From NCBI RefSeq assembly GCF_900112675.1, contig NZ_FOMQ01000006.1, positions 305,809 to 369,808 of the forward strand: a DNA stretch of 64,000 bases. Direction: 5' to 3'. Positions 1 to 10,601 of the stretch are shown here, piece by piece. This DNA is from Paracidovorax konjaci (GTDB lineage Bacteria; Pseudomonadota; Gammaproteobacteria; Burkholderiales; Burkholderiaceae_C). Position 1 is the stretch's first letter, and every line of letters starts with the position of its first letter. The notes under the pieces were generated by a model. The model searched no databases. It was given only the letters and a program-made list of their open reading frames with translations, and had not been told where the DNA came from. Position numbers and translations under genes: made by a program.

Positions 1-642
1 GAATTTCTCGTCCGAGAGCATGTGGCTCGTGAGCGTGAGTCCTGGCGCCACGCCCACCACGCGCACGCGCGGCGCGAGCGCCTGGGCGAGCAGGGTGGTG
101 GCCGATTCCAGCGCTGCCTTCGACAGCGTGTAGCTGAGGAAGTCGGGGTTCGGGTTCCAGAGCTTCTGGTCCAGCAGGTTCACGACGGCGCCCTGGGGCT
201 CCGGCCCCACCGTGCTGCCGCCGCCATCGGGACCGTCGCTGCGCGAGGCGAGGTGCGCATGCAGCGCCTGCGCGAGCAGGATGGGCGCGGCCGTGTTGCT
301 GCGCAGGTGCCTCTCGAGCGCCGCGAAGCCGAAGCTGGCCGCGTCGTCGTGCTCGAAGAGCGAGGCGCTGTTCACCACCGCATCCACCGAACCGAAGTGC
401 GCCGCCACGCGCGGCAGCAGGCCCCGTACGGCGGCCTCGTCCTGGAAATCGGCATCGAATGCCGCGCATGCCGCCGTAAACATTGAACAATCTGCTACTG
501 TTTTCATAGCGTCTTCGCGCGAGCCGCGGTAGTGCACGGCCACCTGCCAGCCCGCTGCGGCGAGTGCCAGGGCGATTTCGCGGCCAAGGCGCCGGGCGGC
601 GCCGGTGACCAGCACGGTGCGGGGAGGGGCGGGAAGGGGCAT
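1..642 (-). CDS. SDR family oxidoreductase, pteridine-reductase-like (3' end outside window)
   Basis: Short-chain dehydrogenase/reductase cut by the window edge after 214 codons. The nucleotide-binding glycine motif TGAARRLG lies at residues 13-20, and a catalytic Tyr-x3-Lys (YTLSK, residues 171-175) is followed by an APGL segment, so most of the Rossmann fold is present. The Arg-rich glycine motif is typical of pteridine reductases (family knowledge); the substrate is inferred. The start ATG at 642 shares bases with the divergent methyltransferase start at 641. Residues 45-59 are encoded by a copy of a dispersed 45-bp element read in frame, an unusual insertion between the dinucleotide-binding elements. 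Confidence 0.85.
   Translation of the reverse strand, partial: MPLPAPPRTVLVTGAARRLGREIALALAAAGWQVAVHYRGSREDAMKTVADCSMFTAACAAFDADFQDEAAVRGLLPRVAAHFGSVDAVVNSASLFEHDDAASFGFAALERHLRSNTAAPILLAQALHAHLASRSDGPDGGGSTVGPEPQGAVVNLLDQKLWNPNPDFLSYTLSKAALESATTLLAQALAPRVRVVGVAPGLTLTSHMLSDEKF
466..510 (-). repeat. 45-bp dispersed element, copy A (inside SDR gene)
   Basis: One of eight copies of an exactly 45-bp element with the layout GCTAT-N7-[AG]TAGC, an A/T-rich middle, and a GGCGGCATG-type 3' end. This copy lies on the coding strand of the SDR gene and is read as AMKTVADCSMFTAAC, the same reading frame used by the copy inside cca. It is visibly more A/T-rich than the surrounding gene. Confidence 0.8.
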
Positions 643-1795
643 GGGGGACAATCGGGCGGTGACGACGACAGAACAGCACCCCAGTTTATCGAGCGCCCTG
701 GCGCAGCAGGTGGCGGACGGCATCGCCGGCGCCGGAGGATGGGTCGGTTTCGACCGGTTCATGGAATGGGCGCTCTATGCACCCGGCCTTGGCTACTACG
801 CCAATGCATCGCCGAAATTCGGCACCCTCCCGCAATCGGGCAGCGACTTCGTGACGGCCCCGGAGCTCTCGCCGGTCTTTGGCCGTGCACTGGCGCGGCA
901 GGTGGCCGAGGCCCTGGACGTGACCGGCACGCACGACGTGTGGGAATTCGGCGCGGGCTCGGGCGCACTGGCCGCGCAACTGCTCGAAGCCCTGGGCGAC
1001 CGCGTGCGGCGCTACACCATCGTGGATCTGTCCGGCAGCCTGCGCGAACGCCAGCGGGAACGGCTCGCCCCATGGGGGGCGCGCGTGCAGTGGGCCCAGT
1101 CCCTGCCGGAGCGCTTCGAGGGCGTGGTGGTGGGCAACGAGGTGCTGGATGCGATGCCCGTGCAACTGCTGGCCCGCCATGGCGGTGCCGCGGACGGCGT
1201 GTGGCACGAGCGCGGCGTGGTGGTGGCCCGGCCGGCATCCACCGGGGAGGCTCCGCAATTCGGGTGGGCCGACCGTCCCACCCTGCTGCGCCCGCCGGTG
1301 GAGCCCGAAGGCCCGCAGGACTACCTGACCGAGATCCATGCGCAGGGCGAAGGCTTCCTGCGCATGCTGGCGCAGCGCCTGGCACGCGGCGCCGCCTTCC
1401 TCATCGACTACGGCTTTCCCGAGGCGGAGTACTACCACCCGCAGCGCCACATGGGCACCCTGGTCTGCCACCGGGCCCACCAGGTCGATTCCGATCCGCT
1501 GGCGGACGTGGGGGCCAAGGACATCACCGCCCACGTGAACTTCACCGCCATGGCGCTGGCGGCGCAGGAGGCCGGCCTGCAGGTGCTGGGCTACACCACG
1601 CAGGCGCACTTCCTCATCAACTGCGGCCTGTTGTCGCTGCTGGAGCCGCTGCCCCAGGCAGAGCGGGCCCAGGCGGCCAAGCTGATGATGGAGCACGAAA
1701 TGGGCGAGCTTTTCAAGGTGCTGGCCGTGGGCACGGGCCCCGAGGCCTGGGCGCCCATGGGCTTCGCGCGCGGGGACCGCACGCACCGGCTGTAG
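641..1795 (+). CDS. class I SAM-dependent methyltransferase, MidA/NDUFAF7 family
   Basis: 384-residue protein of the COG1565/NDUFAF7 family. Mitochondrial relatives methylate an arginine of a complex I subunit; the bacterial role is not settled. Visible features are the family N terminus (FMEWALYAPGLGYY, about residues 40-53), the SAM-binding motif EFGAGSG at 102-108, and the conserved IDYGFPEAEYYHPQR stretch before the C-terminal third. I chose ATG 641, with an AAGGGG stretch just upstream. GTG 659 is an alternative that would avoid sharing start bases with the divergent SDR gene. The gene is followed at once by the convergent ABC operon. Confidence 0.9.
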   Translation: MGDNRAVTTTEQHPSLSSALAQQVADGIAGAGGWVGFDRFMEWALYAPGLGYYANASPKFGTLPQSGSDFVTAPELSPVFGRALARQVAEALDVTGTHDVWEFGAGSGALAAQLLEALGDRVRRYTIVDLSGSLRERQRERLAPWGARVQWAQSLPERFEGVVVGNEVLDAMPVQLLARHGGAADGVWHERGVVVARPASTGEAPQFGWADRPTLLRPPVEPEGPQDYLTEIHAQGEGFLRMLAQRLARGAAFLIDYGFPEAEYYHPQRHMGTLVCHRAHQVDSDPLADVGAKDITAHVNFTAMALAAQEAGLQVLGYTTQAHFLINCGLLSLLEPLPQAERAQAAKLMMEHEMGELFKVLAVGTGPEAWAPMGFARGDRTHRL

Positions 1796-1806
1796 CTGCC
1801 TTTGCG

Positions 1807-2898
<1,092 letters not shown>

Positions 2899-2920
2899 GG
2901 TTCTTTGGGGGGAAAAGGGT

Positions 2921-3808
2921 TCAGTCCTTGACACCGCCGGCCGTGAGGCCGCGCACGAGGTACTTGCGCACGAGCACGGTGAACACCACCACCGGCAGCA
3001 TCACCAGCGTTCCGGCGGCGGCGATCTTGGACCACTCCCAGCCCTCGTACTGCAGGAAGTTGACGATGGCCACCGGGGCCGTCACCGCCTGCGTGCGGGT
3101 GAGGATGAGGGCGTAGAAGAAGTCGTTCCACGCGAAGATGAAGCAGAGCACCGCCGTGGCGGCCACGCCCGGCGCGGCCAGCGGCAGCGTGATGCGCCAG
3201 AACGCCTGCCACACGCCGCAGCCGTCGATGTAGGCGGCCTCTTCCAGCGCCGTGGGCACGGCCTCGAAGAAGGTCTGCATGAGCCAGATGACGATGGCGA
3301 GGTTGAAGGTGAGATAGACCAGCGCCAGGCCGAGGATGGTGTCCTGCAGCCCCAGCCACCGGTAGGCCAGGAAGAACGGAATGGTGAACGCGATGGGCGG
3401 CGCCATGCGCGTCACCAGGATCCACAGCGCCACGTGCCTGCGGCCCGGAAAGCGCCAGCGCGTGAGTGCATAGGCCGCCGGCACGCCGATGGCGAGCGAC
3501 AGGCCGGTGGAGAGCGTGCTCACCGCCAGGCTGTTGAGGAACGAGCGCAGGAAGTTGCCCTGCAGCAGCGCGCGGAAGCCGTCCAGCGTGGGGGTGAACA
3601 GCAGGCTGTCCTCGAACAGGTCGGCCGCCGGCTTGAAGGCCAGGTGCACCAGCCAGAGGAACGGGAACATCACCACCGCCAGCAGCGCCAGTGCGGCGAT
3701 GGCGCGCCCATGGCGCCGCACGAAGGAAGGCCGGCGCGGCGCGCGATGGTGTGCCGCGGGGGCGGCCTCCAGGGTGCGGGCGGGCAGTGCGGCGTCAGCG
3801 CTTGTCAT
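2921..3808 (-). CDS. carbohydrate ABC transporter permease, MalG-like
   Basis: Inner-membrane permease of 295 residues with a basic cytoplasmic N terminus ([11 protein letters not shown]) and about six hydrophobic segments. The EAA loop, which docks the ATPase, is seen as [21 protein letters not shown] in the C-terminal half. This belongs to the MalG/UgpE branch of binding-protein-dependent permeases. It overlaps the upstream MalF-like permease gene by 14 bp, consistent with translational coupling. The protein ends with the family-typical [14 protein letters not shown] tail. Confidence 0.93.
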   Translation of the reverse strand: MTSADAALPARTLEAAPAAHHRAPRRPSFVRRHGRAIAALALLAVVMFPFLWLVHLAFKPAADLFEDSLLFTPTLDGFRALLQGNFLRSFLNSLAVSTLSTGLSLAIGVPAAYALTRWRFPGRRHVALWILVTRMAPPIAFTIPFFLAYRWLGLQDTILGLALVYLTFNLAIVIWLMQTFFEAVPTALEEAAYIDGCGVWQAFWRITLPLAAPGVAATAVLCFIFAWNDFFYALILTRTQAVTAPVAIVNFLQYEGWEWSKIAAAGTLVMLPVVVFTVLVRKYLVRGLTAGGVKD

Positions 3809-4718
3809 GATCGTTCCATCCCAGTCGCCCCACCAGCCAGCTCAGCGTGAAAACGCCTGCCAGGATCACCATGGCAATCGCGCTGGCGTAGCCCCAGTAG
3901 GAGAAGTTGAAGGCCTGGATGAAGCCGTAGTAGTTGGTGACCTCGGTCACCGTGCCCGGCCCGCCGTCGGTCAGCACGAAGATCAGCGGGAAGGCCTTGA
4001 AGCTGTCGATGAGCCGGAAGAGGCCGCACACCACCAGCACGGGGCGGATGTGCGGGAACACGATGTAGCGAAAGAGCTGCCAGCGGTCGGCGCCGTCCAG
4101 GCTGGCGGCTTCGATCGGGTCGGCGGGCATCATCTGCAGCGCGGCCAGCACCATGAGCATGGTGAACGGAAACCACTGCCAGGTATCGGCGAAGGCGATG
4201 GCCCAGAGGGCGGTGTCGGGGTTGGCGATGACCGAGCGCACCGGCCAGCCGACCGCATCGAGCGCCCGGTGCAGCGGGCTCACGTCGGGCGTGAACATGA
4301 TCTTCCAGATCAGCGCCACGACGATGGGCGGCAGCACCATCGGGATGAGGAACCCGCCCCGCGCCGCGCCCAGCACGCGCGACGGCCCGTTGAGCAGCAG
4401 CGCCAGGCCCAGCCCCACGGCCAGCTGCAGCGCCACGCTGGCAGCCGACAGTTTCAGCTGCGTGGCGATGGAGCCGAGGAAGCGCGCGTCCTCCAGCAGG
4501 TGCCGGTAGTTGCCCAGCGGGTCGCGGAAGTGGAAGGTGCCTGCCGGGTCGGTCAGGCTCAGCGGCGTGAAGCTGGCCACCAGCAGGGCCGCTGCGGGCA
4601 CCAGGGTGATCGCCAGCAGCACGATGAGCGACGGCGCCAGCCCGAGCGCGAAGGCGCGGCGCCGGGTGGCCTGCCAACCTTGCGATGCGGGCGGGGCGAG
4701 CACGGTGGCATCGGCCAT
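3795..4718 (-). CDS. sugar ABC transporter permease, MalF/UgpA-like
   Basis: Permease of 307 residues with six predicted membrane segments, and the EAA loop visible as PIEAASLDGADRWQLFRYIVFP. The first membrane segment follows a basic N terminus (RRRAFALGLAPSLIVLLAI). It is the partner of the MalG-like permease immediately downstream. A 7-bp gap separates it from the binding-protein gene upstream, so all genes from 7064 to 1807 are probably co-transcribed. Confidence 0.92.
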   Translation of the reverse strand: MADATVLAPPASQGWQATRRRAFALGLAPSLIVLLAITLVPAAALLVASFTPLSLTDPAGTFHFRDPLGNYRHLLEDARFLGSIATQLKLSAASVALQLAVGLGLALLLNGPSRVLGAARGGFLIPMVLPPIVVALIWKIMFTPDVSPLHRALDAVGWPVRSVIANPDTALWAIAFADTWQWFPFTMLMVLAALQMMPADPIEAASLDGADRWQLFRYIVFPHIRPVLVVCGLFRLIDSFKAFPLIFVLTDGGPGTVTEVTNYYGFIQAFNFSYWGYASAIAMVILAGVFTLSWLVGRLGWNDHDKR

Positions 4719-4725
4719 GGGTGGC

Positions 4726-6060
4726 TCAGATCTTCTGGCCTGCGCGGCGCAGCTCGGCGATGGACTGCGCCTGCGCCTGCTGCATCGCCTGCCGCGCGTT
4801 GGCCTGGCCTGTGGCGATGAGCGCGATGGCCTTGTTGAGCTGCTGGTCCACCTGCGGGTAGACCGACACGGTGCGGTACTTCATGTGGCCCGTGCGCTCC
4901 GCCTGGGTGATGGTGTCGAGCGACAACTGCGCGAGGTCGCTGCCGTTGATGCGCTGGCGGCTGCGGAATTCCGCCGAATCGATGTCGGATCGCCGCGAGG
5001 GCGAGCCATAGCCGGCCGCCACGGCGCGCCGCGTGGTCTGCTTGGACAGCGCCCACTGGATGAATGCCCACGCGGCTTCCTTGTTGCGCGAGCCGGCAGG
5101 AATGCCCAGCCCGTGCACGGCGGTGCCCGGAAAGCGCCCGGCCGGGCCCTTGGGGACGAAGCCGAACTTCACCGTCTTCAAGGTCTTGCTGGTGGCCGCA
5201 TCGCCCAGCTGGGCGAGGTGCAACTGGCCCGCGTCGGAGAAGTTGACGCGCCCGAGCTTCAGCGCCTGCGTGACCTGGTCCGGCTGGTAGGTCACGGCGC
5301 CATCAGGGCCGAACTCGCGGATCAGCTGGGCGTAGTAGTCGGCTGCGGCAATGGCCTCGGGCGTGTCCAGCGTGGGAAAGAGGTCGTCGGGCGCCTTGCG
5401 GAACACATCGCCGCCGAAGGCATGCAGGTAGGGCACGAAAGTCCAGCCGTAGTGGCTGTCGGACACGAAGCCGGCCACGCGTTCCTTCTTGTTCACGGCG
5501 CGCAGCACCTTGACCAGGTCGTCGGTGGTATCGGGAAACTCCAGCCCCGCCTGCTGCACGAGATCGAAGCGCGACGACACCGACAGCAGCGCCTCGGCCG
5601 TCCACGGAATGCCGTAGAGCTTGCCGTCGCGGCCGGTTTCGGGGGCGCGCGCGCCGCCCAGGAAATCGTTCACGTCCCAGTCGGCCGCGGTGAGCTGCGG
5701 GTTGGCGATGAATTCGTCCAGGGGTGTGAGCCAGCCGGAGTTGATCCAGCGGCTGGAGTAGATGAACGTCACGTTCACCACGTCGTAGGCCGAGCCCTTG
5801 GTGGACAGCTCCAGGTCCGCGCGCTGGTTGTAGACGGGGAAGGACGGCGCGTCGAAGTTGACCTTGGCGCCCGTCTGCGCCTCGAACTCGGGCAGCCACT
5901 GCTGCAGCAGCTTGGGGTAGGCGGCGCTGAAGGTGGACACGTTCAGCGTGACACCCTGGAACCTGCGGGCGCCCCCCGCCTGGGCGGAGGCCAGGCCCGG
6001 CAGCAGCAGGGAAGCACCGATGCCGGTGGCGGCTTGCAGAAGGTGGCGGCGTTGCGTCAT
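4726..6060 (-). CDS. extracellular solute-binding protein, family 1 (sugar type)
   Basis: Periplasmic binding protein of 444 residues for the ABC importer encoded just downstream. The N terminus MTQRRHLLQAATGIGASLLLPGLASAQA carries a twin arginine and a hydrophobic core ending in an AxA cleavage site, suggesting Tat or Sec export. The mature part resembles maltose/glycerol-phosphate-type binding proteins (for example the domain with YDVVNVTFIYSSRWINSGWL). I chose the start at 6060 from the signal peptide; the frame is open further upstream over the dioxygenase gene. The ligand is unknown; the adjacent dioxygenase suggests a compound that is oxidised after uptake. Confidence 0.9.
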   Translation of the reverse strand: MTQRRHLLQAATGIGASLLLPGLASAQAGGARRFQGVTLNVSTFSAAYPKLLQQWLPEFEAQTGAKVNFDAPSFPVYNQRADLELSTKGSAYDVVNVTFIYSSRWINSGWLTPLDEFIANPQLTAADWDVNDFLGGARAPETGRDGKLYGIPWTAEALLSVSSRFDLVQQAGLEFPDTTDDLVKVLRAVNKKERVAGFVSDSHYGWTFVPYLHAFGGDVFRKAPDDLFPTLDTPEAIAAADYYAQLIREFGPDGAVTYQPDQVTQALKLGRVNFSDAGQLHLAQLGDAATSKTLKTVKFGFVPKGPAGRFPGTAVHGLGIPAGSRNKEAAWAFIQWALSKQTTRRAVAAGYGSPSRRSDIDSAEFRSRQRINGSDLAQLSLDTITQAERTGHMKYRTVSVYPQVDQQLNKAIALIATGQANARQAMQQAQAQSIAELRRAGQKI

Positions 6061-6107
6061 GGGTGCGGAGGCAGTCGTTGGAGCGGTGGAGCGGGAGAGT
6101 AAAGGCG

Positions 6108-7064
6108 TCAGGCCGTGGTGGCGATGAGCGTGTCGATGTGCGCGTCGTTCGTCGCCTCGGGCCGGCGGCGGGTGCGGCTGCGCCGCCCGTCGACCGCCAC
6201 GGCCGCGTCGCCGTGCACGGTGACGCGGCGCACCACGCGGGGTTGCTGCCCGTAGTCGTTGATGGCGATGTGCTGCGTGGCGCGGTTGTCCCAGATGGCC
6301 ACGTCGTTCTGGCGCCAGCTCCAGCGCACGGTGTTCTCCAGCCGCGTGACGCGGTTCTGCAGCAACTCGAAAAGGCGTGCCGATTCGGTGCTGGAAAAAC
6401 CCTGGATGCGCTGGATGAAGTGGCCCAGCAGCAGTGCCCGTTCGCCCGACACCGGGTGCACGTGCACCAGCGGGTGTTCGGCCTCGTAGACCGCCGAGGC
6501 GAAGACATCGCGGTGGTGGCTGAGGCGCGATTCCTCCACCACCAGGCGGTCGGCGCCGTAGTCGTAGTTGTTGCTGTGCACGGCCCAGAGGCTGTCGGCC
6601 AGGCGTTTCAGATCTTCTGGCAGGCGGGCATACGCCGCTGCCGTATTGGCCCAGACCGTGTCGCCCCCATAGGCCGGCACCGTGACGGCGCGCAGGATGC
6701 CGTATTTGGGGAAGGCATCGAGAAAGGTCACGTCGGTGTGCCACGAATCGGCCCGTCCGCCGCCCTTGGACGCGTCCAGCTCGAAGATGCGCGTGCCCTC
6801 GCGTGCCGGCACCGTCGGGTGGGCCACCGTCCTGCCCAGGCGCTCGCCGAATGCCTGGTGGCGGGCATCGTCCAGATGGTCCTGGCCGCGGAAGAACAGT
6901 ACCTTGTGGCGCACCAGCGCGGCGGTGAGGTGGGCGACCGTGGTGTCGTCCAGGCTCTCGGACAACTGCAGGTCCTGCACCTCGCCCCCGAGCGCGCCGG
7001 CCACGCGGCGGATGCGCAGATCGCCGAAGGAGGTGTCAATCGAATCGTCGGAAGCAAGGCTCAC
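6108..7064 (-). CDS. TauD/TfdA family Fe(II)/2-oxoglutarate dioxygenase (first copy)
   Basis: 318-residue non-haem iron dioxygenase. The iron-binding His-x-Asp is in SWHTDVTF, the distal His in NRATQHIA, and the 2-oxoglutarate-binding Arg in RVVRRV, so the active site looks complete. Relatives hydroxylate taurine, alkyl sulfates or phenoxyacetates. I chose the GTG start at 7064 because GGAGA lies six bases upstream and homology begins there; the frame is open for 66 codons more. It heads the operon with the sugar-type ABC importer and is divergent from a second dioxygenase of the same superfamily. The substrate is not determinable here. Confidence 0.88.
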   Translation of the reverse strand: MSLASDDSIDTSFGDLRIRRVAGALGGEVQDLQLSESLDDTTVAHLTAALVRHKVLFFRGQDHLDDARHQAFGERLGRTVAHPTVPAREGTRIFELDASKGGGRADSWHTDVTFLDAFPKYGILRAVTVPAYGGDTVWANTAAAYARLPEDLKRLADSLWAVHSNNYDYGADRLVVEESRLSHHRDVFASAVYEAEHPLVHVHPVSGERALLLGHFIQRIQGFSSTESARLFELLQNRVTRLENTVRWSWRQNDVAIWDNRATQHIAINDYGQQPRVVRRVTVHGDAAVAVDGRRSRTRRRPEATNDAHIDTLIATTA

Positions 7065-7456
7065 GGAAGTCTCCAGAAGAGGGGAATGTCCGGCGGATTC
7101 TGGAAGTCCGTGCCTGCGGCGGGAAGCGCGTTTTCCGGCCATGCATGCGCGAAGAACGTGTGTGCACAAGCACATGCGGCAAATATCCGAAGCGCGCGGA
7201 AAAGCGTTGCTCGGAGCGAGCTGACAAAACTCTTCTGGCGTTGTTGCCGCGTCTTGTCGCACTGCCCGTACTGCCTGCGAGCGACGTCTGGCCAGAACCG
7301 CCTCGCTGCGTCTTGCCAGCCGCTTTTAGCTGTTTTCGTAGTTAACAACTGAAAAATCATTCGTTCCCGGTATGAAGCGTGCTGCATAGAGTGCGATCTC
7401 ACGCGTCTGCGGCCCGATGGGCGAGCCCGGCGCCAGCCACCCGGAGATCCCTCGCC
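7065..7456. promoter_or_regulatory. divergent promoter region between two dioxygenase operons
   Basis: 392 bp without a convincing gene, separating two divergently transcribed operons that each begin with a TauD-type dioxygenase. The part from about 7315 to 7380 is A/T-rich compared with its surroundings and is the most likely site of promoters and a shared regulator site. I could not identify a specific operator. No regulator gene lies nearby, so any control must come from elsewhere. Confidence 0.5.
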
Positions 7457-8350
7457 ATGTCCGCAGTCCTGTCCCCCGCCGCAGTGCCCCTGCAAGATTT
7501 CGAGATTCGTCCCTTGCCCGGTGCCGCGCTGGGCGCGGAGGTGCTGGGGCTGGATTTGTCGCGGCCCTTGGGCGATGCCGACTTCGCGCGGCTGCACCGC
7601 GCGCACCTGGAGCACCATGTGGTCGTTTTCCGGGACCAGCGCATCACGCCGCACCAGCATGTGGAGTTCAGCCGCCGCTTCGGACCGCTGCAGATCCATG
7701 TGCTGAAGAACTTCCAGCTCGCGGGCCATCCTGAAATCCTCATCGTGTCGAACATCAAGAACGCGGACGGCGAGCCCGTGGGCCTGGGAGATGCGGGCCA
7801 CTTCTGGCACTCCGACCTCTCCTACAAGGAGCGCCCGAGCCTGGGGTCGCTGCTGCACGCGCAGGAGCTGCCTTCCGAAGGGGGGGATACGCTGTTTGCC
7901 GACCAGCATGCCGCCTATGACGCGCTGCCCGAAGCACTGAAGAAGAACATCGCGCCGCTGCGCGCCGAGCACAGCTACCTTGCCAAATACGAGGAACTGC
8001 GCGCGCGCAGCCCCTGGCGGCCCAAACTCACTCCCGCGCAGATCGCCGAGGTGGCGCCTGCCGTGCACCCTGTCGTGCGCACCCATCCGGAGACCGGCCG
8101 CCGCGCGCTCTTCGTGAACGAGCACTTCACCACCCGCATCGTCGACCTGCCCGAGGACGAGAGCCAGCAGTTGCTGCAGGAGCTGTTCGCCGCCAGCGTG
8201 CGGCCGGAGTTCGTCTACCGCCATGCCTGGCGGCCGCATGATCTGGTCTTCTGGGACAACCGTTCGGTGCAGCACCTGGCCGCCGGCACGCCCGATACGC
8301 AGCGCCGCAAGCTCTACCGCACCACCGTCGAGGGCGATCTGCCGCTCTGA
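7457..8350 (+). CDS. TauD/TfdA family Fe(II)/2-oxoglutarate dioxygenase (second copy)
   Basis: 297-residue dioxygenase. It shows the iron ligands as FWHSDLSY and QHLAAG and the 2-oxoglutarate Arg in RRKLYRTTV, with the family order and spacing. The ATG at 7457 follows GGAGA nine bases upstream. It leads an operon with two sulfonate/nitrate-type binding proteins, an ATPase and a permease. By analogy with tau and ssu operons, the importer may deliver an organosulfur or related compound that this enzyme cleaves; that substrate is inference. It is only distantly similar to the divergent copy at 6108-7064. Confidence 0.9.
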   Translation: MSAVLSPAAVPLQDFEIRPLPGAALGAEVLGLDLSRPLGDADFARLHRAHLEHHVVVFRDQRITPHQHVEFSRRFGPLQIHVLKNFQLAGHPEILIVSNIKNADGEPVGLGDAGHFWHSDLSYKERPSLGSLLHAQELPSEGGDTLFADQHAAYDALPEALKKNIAPLRAEHSYLAKYEELRARSPWRPKLTPAQIAEVAPAVHPVVRTHPETGRRALFVNEHFTTRIVDLPEDESQQLLQELFAASVRPEFVYRHAWRPHDLVFWDNRSVQHLAAGTPDTQRRKLYRTTVEGDLPL

Positions 8351-8465
8351 AAAGGGGCGGGTCCGCAGCCTGCTCCCCGCCCAGCCATTCGCCGTGCCGC
8401 TGCCCGCGTCCGGCCGCCTCCAGCCCCACGTCACCTTTCCCGAACTTTCCCGAAAGCCCCCGCCC

Positions 8466-9530
8466 ATGCCGCGCTCTGTCCACGCCACCGCCATCCCTTT
8501 CCTGCGCCGCTCCCTGCTGCGAAAGGCTGCCTCGCTGGCCACGGCCACCGGCCTGCTCGCAGCAGGGTGGGCCCTGCCGGGCATGGCGCGGGCCGAGGAG
8601 GGCCGGCTGCGCATCGCTCAGCAGTTCGGCATCGTCTACCTGCTGCTCAACGTGGCGCAGGAACAGAAACTGATCGAGAAGCACGGCAAGGCCGCGGGCG
8701 TGGACATCCAGGTCGAGTACCTGCAGTTGTCAGGCGGGTCCGCCGTGAACGATGCGCTGCTGTCGGGCAACATCGACATCGCCGGTGCCGGCGTGGGCCC
8801 GCTCTTCACGCTGTGGGACCGCACCCGGGGCCGCCAGAACGTGAAGGGCGTGGCTTCGCTCGGCAACTTCCCGTACTACCTGGTCAGCAACAACCCGGCG
8901 GTGAAGACCATCGCCGACTTCACCGACAAGGACCGCATCGCGTTGCCGGCCGTGGGTGTCTCGGTGCAATCGCGCGTGCTGCAGTTCGCATCCGCCAAGC
9001 TGTGGGGCGACAAGGAATTCAACCGGCTCGACAAGATCCAGGTCGCCGTTCCGCACCCCGATGCGGCGGCGGCCATCATCAAGGGCGGTACCGAGATCAC
9101 CGGCCATTTCGGCAACCCGCCGTTCCAGGAGCAGGAGTTGGCCGGCAACCCCAATGCGCGCATCGTGCTCAGGTCCTACGACGTGCTGGGCGGCCCTTCG
9201 TCGGCCACGGTGCTCTACGCCACCGAGAAGTTCAGGAACGAAAGCCCCAAGACCTACAAGGCGTTCGTCGACGGGTTGAACGAGGCGGCGCAATTCGTCA
9301 CCGCACAGCCCGAGAAGGCGGCCGACTTCTACCTCAAGGTGACGGGCGCGAAGACCGATCGCGCCCTGCTGCTGCAGATCATCAAGAACCCCGAAGTGCA
9401 GTTCAAGGTGCAGCCCGAGAACACGCTGGGGCTGGGCCAGTTCCTGCACCGCGTGGGTGCGATCAAGAACAAGCCGGAGTCCCTCAAGGACTACTTCTTC
9501 GACGATGCGTTGACCGCGCGCGGCAGCTGA
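8466..9530 (+). CDS. ABC transporter substrate-binding protein, SsuA/TauA type (1)
   Basis: Periplasmic binding protein of 354 residues. The signal peptide has a basic start (FLRRSLLRKAAS), a hydrophobic core and a cleavage site near GMARAEE. The mature protein starts with [25 protein letters not shown] and has the GGSAVNDALLSGNIDIAGAG region typical of nitrate/sulfonate/taurine binding proteins. It is clearly paralogous along its whole length to the next gene, pointing to a tandem duplication. One ATPase and one permease gene serve both proteins. Confidence 0.9.
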   Translation: MPRSVHATAIPFLRRSLLRKAASLATATGLLAAGWALPGMARAEEGRLRIAQQFGIVYLLLNVAQEQKLIEKHGKAAGVDIQVEYLQLSGGSAVNDALLSGNIDIAGAGVGPLFTLWDRTRGRQNVKGVASLGNFPYYLVSNNPAVKTIADFTDKDRIALPAVGVSVQSRVLQFASAKLWGDKEFNRLDKIQVAVPHPDAAAAIIKGGTEITGHFGNPPFQEQELAGNPNARIVLRSYDVLGGPSSATVLYATEKFRNESPKTYKAFVDGLNEAAQFVTAQPEKAADFYLKVTGAKTDRALLLQIIKNPEVQFKVQPENTLGLGQFLHRVGAIKNKPESLKDYFFDDALTARGS

Positions 9531-9558
9531 TCGCGTTCTCCACCTGCCTGCCCACGCC

Positions 9559-10599
9559 ATGCCGTCCCTCCCCACTGCCACTTCCCCGCGCGGCCCGCGG
9601 CTGCGCCGCGCCGTCGCGGCGCTCGCCGCGGCGGCCGCATTCGTCCAGGCGCCGCTCGCCCATGCCGAGGGGCGTATCCGCATCGCGCAGCAGTTCGGTA
9701 TCGCCTACCTGATCCTCGACGTGGTGCGCGATCAGCAACTGATCGAAAAGCATGCGCAGGCGCTGGGCCAGCCCGTGGCCGTCGAGTGGGCCAGCATCTC
9801 GGGTGCCACGGCCATGAATGAAGCGCTTCTTGCCGGCGCCATCGACGTGGTGTCGGCCGGCGTGCCGCCGCTGCTCACGCTGTGGGACCGCACCCGCGGG
9901 AAGCAGGACGTGAAGGCCGTGGCCGCGCTGGGCTCGCTGCCCAACTACCTCATCACGACGAATCCGGCCGTGAAGACGCTCAAGGACCTGGGGCCCAGGG
10001 ATCGCATCGCCGTGCCGGCGGCCGGGGTGGGCTTCCAGTCGCGCACCCTGCAGATCGAGACGGCCAAGGTGTTCGGGCGCGCGGAGTTCAAGCGCTTCGA
10101 CGCCCTCTCGGTCAGCATGCCGCATCCGGATGCCACGGCCGCGCTGATCTCGGGCGGCACCGAGGTGAACACGCATTTCTCCAGCGCGCCGTTCTACTAC
10201 CAGGCGCTGCAGGCCAACCCCGCGGTGCACAAGGTGATCAGCTCGTACGACATCCTGGGCGGGCCGGCGACGTTCAACGTGCTCTACACCACGCGCAAGT
10301 TCCACGACGGGAACCCCAAGACCTACCAGGCGTTCTATCGCGCGCTGGACGAGGCGGCGCAATGGATCCGTGCCAACAAGGCGCAGGCCGCAGAGACCTT
10401 CATCCGGGTGCAGCAGTCCAAACTGTCGCCGGATTTCGTCCGCAGGATTCTGGACGACCCGGAAAATGATTTCACCATCGTGCCGCACCGCACCTTCGTG
10501 TATGCGCGGGAGTTGCACCACCTGGGTGTCCTGCAGCATCCGGCTGCTTCGTGGAAGGACTATTTCTTCCCCGAGGCGCACGGCGGGGCGGGGAGCTGA
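9559..10599 (+). CDS. ABC transporter substrate-binding protein, SsuA/TauA type (2)
   Basis: 346-residue paralogue of the preceding binding protein. Shared blocks include [51 protein letters not shown] and [21 protein letters not shown] signal peptide ends near APLAHAEG. Divergence is spread over the whole protein, so the duplication is not recent. It lies 28 bp after the first copy and 2 bp before the ATPase gene. Having two binding proteins for one permease suggests two ligands or two affinities. Confidence 0.9.
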   Translation: MPSLPTATSPRGPRLRRAVAALAAAAAFVQAPLAHAEGRIRIAQQFGIAYLILDVVRDQQLIEKHAQALGQPVAVEWASISGATAMNEALLAGAIDVVSAGVPPLLTLWDRTRGKQDVKAVAALGSLPNYLITTNPAVKTLKDLGPRDRIAVPAAGVGFQSRTLQIETAKVFGRAEFKRFDALSVSMPHPDATAALISGGTEVNTHFSSAPFYYQALQANPAVHKVISSYDILGGPATFNVLYTTRKFHDGNPKTYQAFYRALDEAAQWIRANKAQAAETFIRVQQSKLSPDFVRRILDDPENDFTIVPHRTFVYARELHHLGVLQHPAASWKDYFFPEAHGGAGS

Positions 10600-10601
10600 C
10601 C

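Noticed and set aside
7318..7360. GCTGTTTTCGTAG-type A/T-rich patch as a ninth copy of the 45-bp element
   Set aside because: Only the first part is similar; the GGCGGCATG end is missing and the spacing is wrong.
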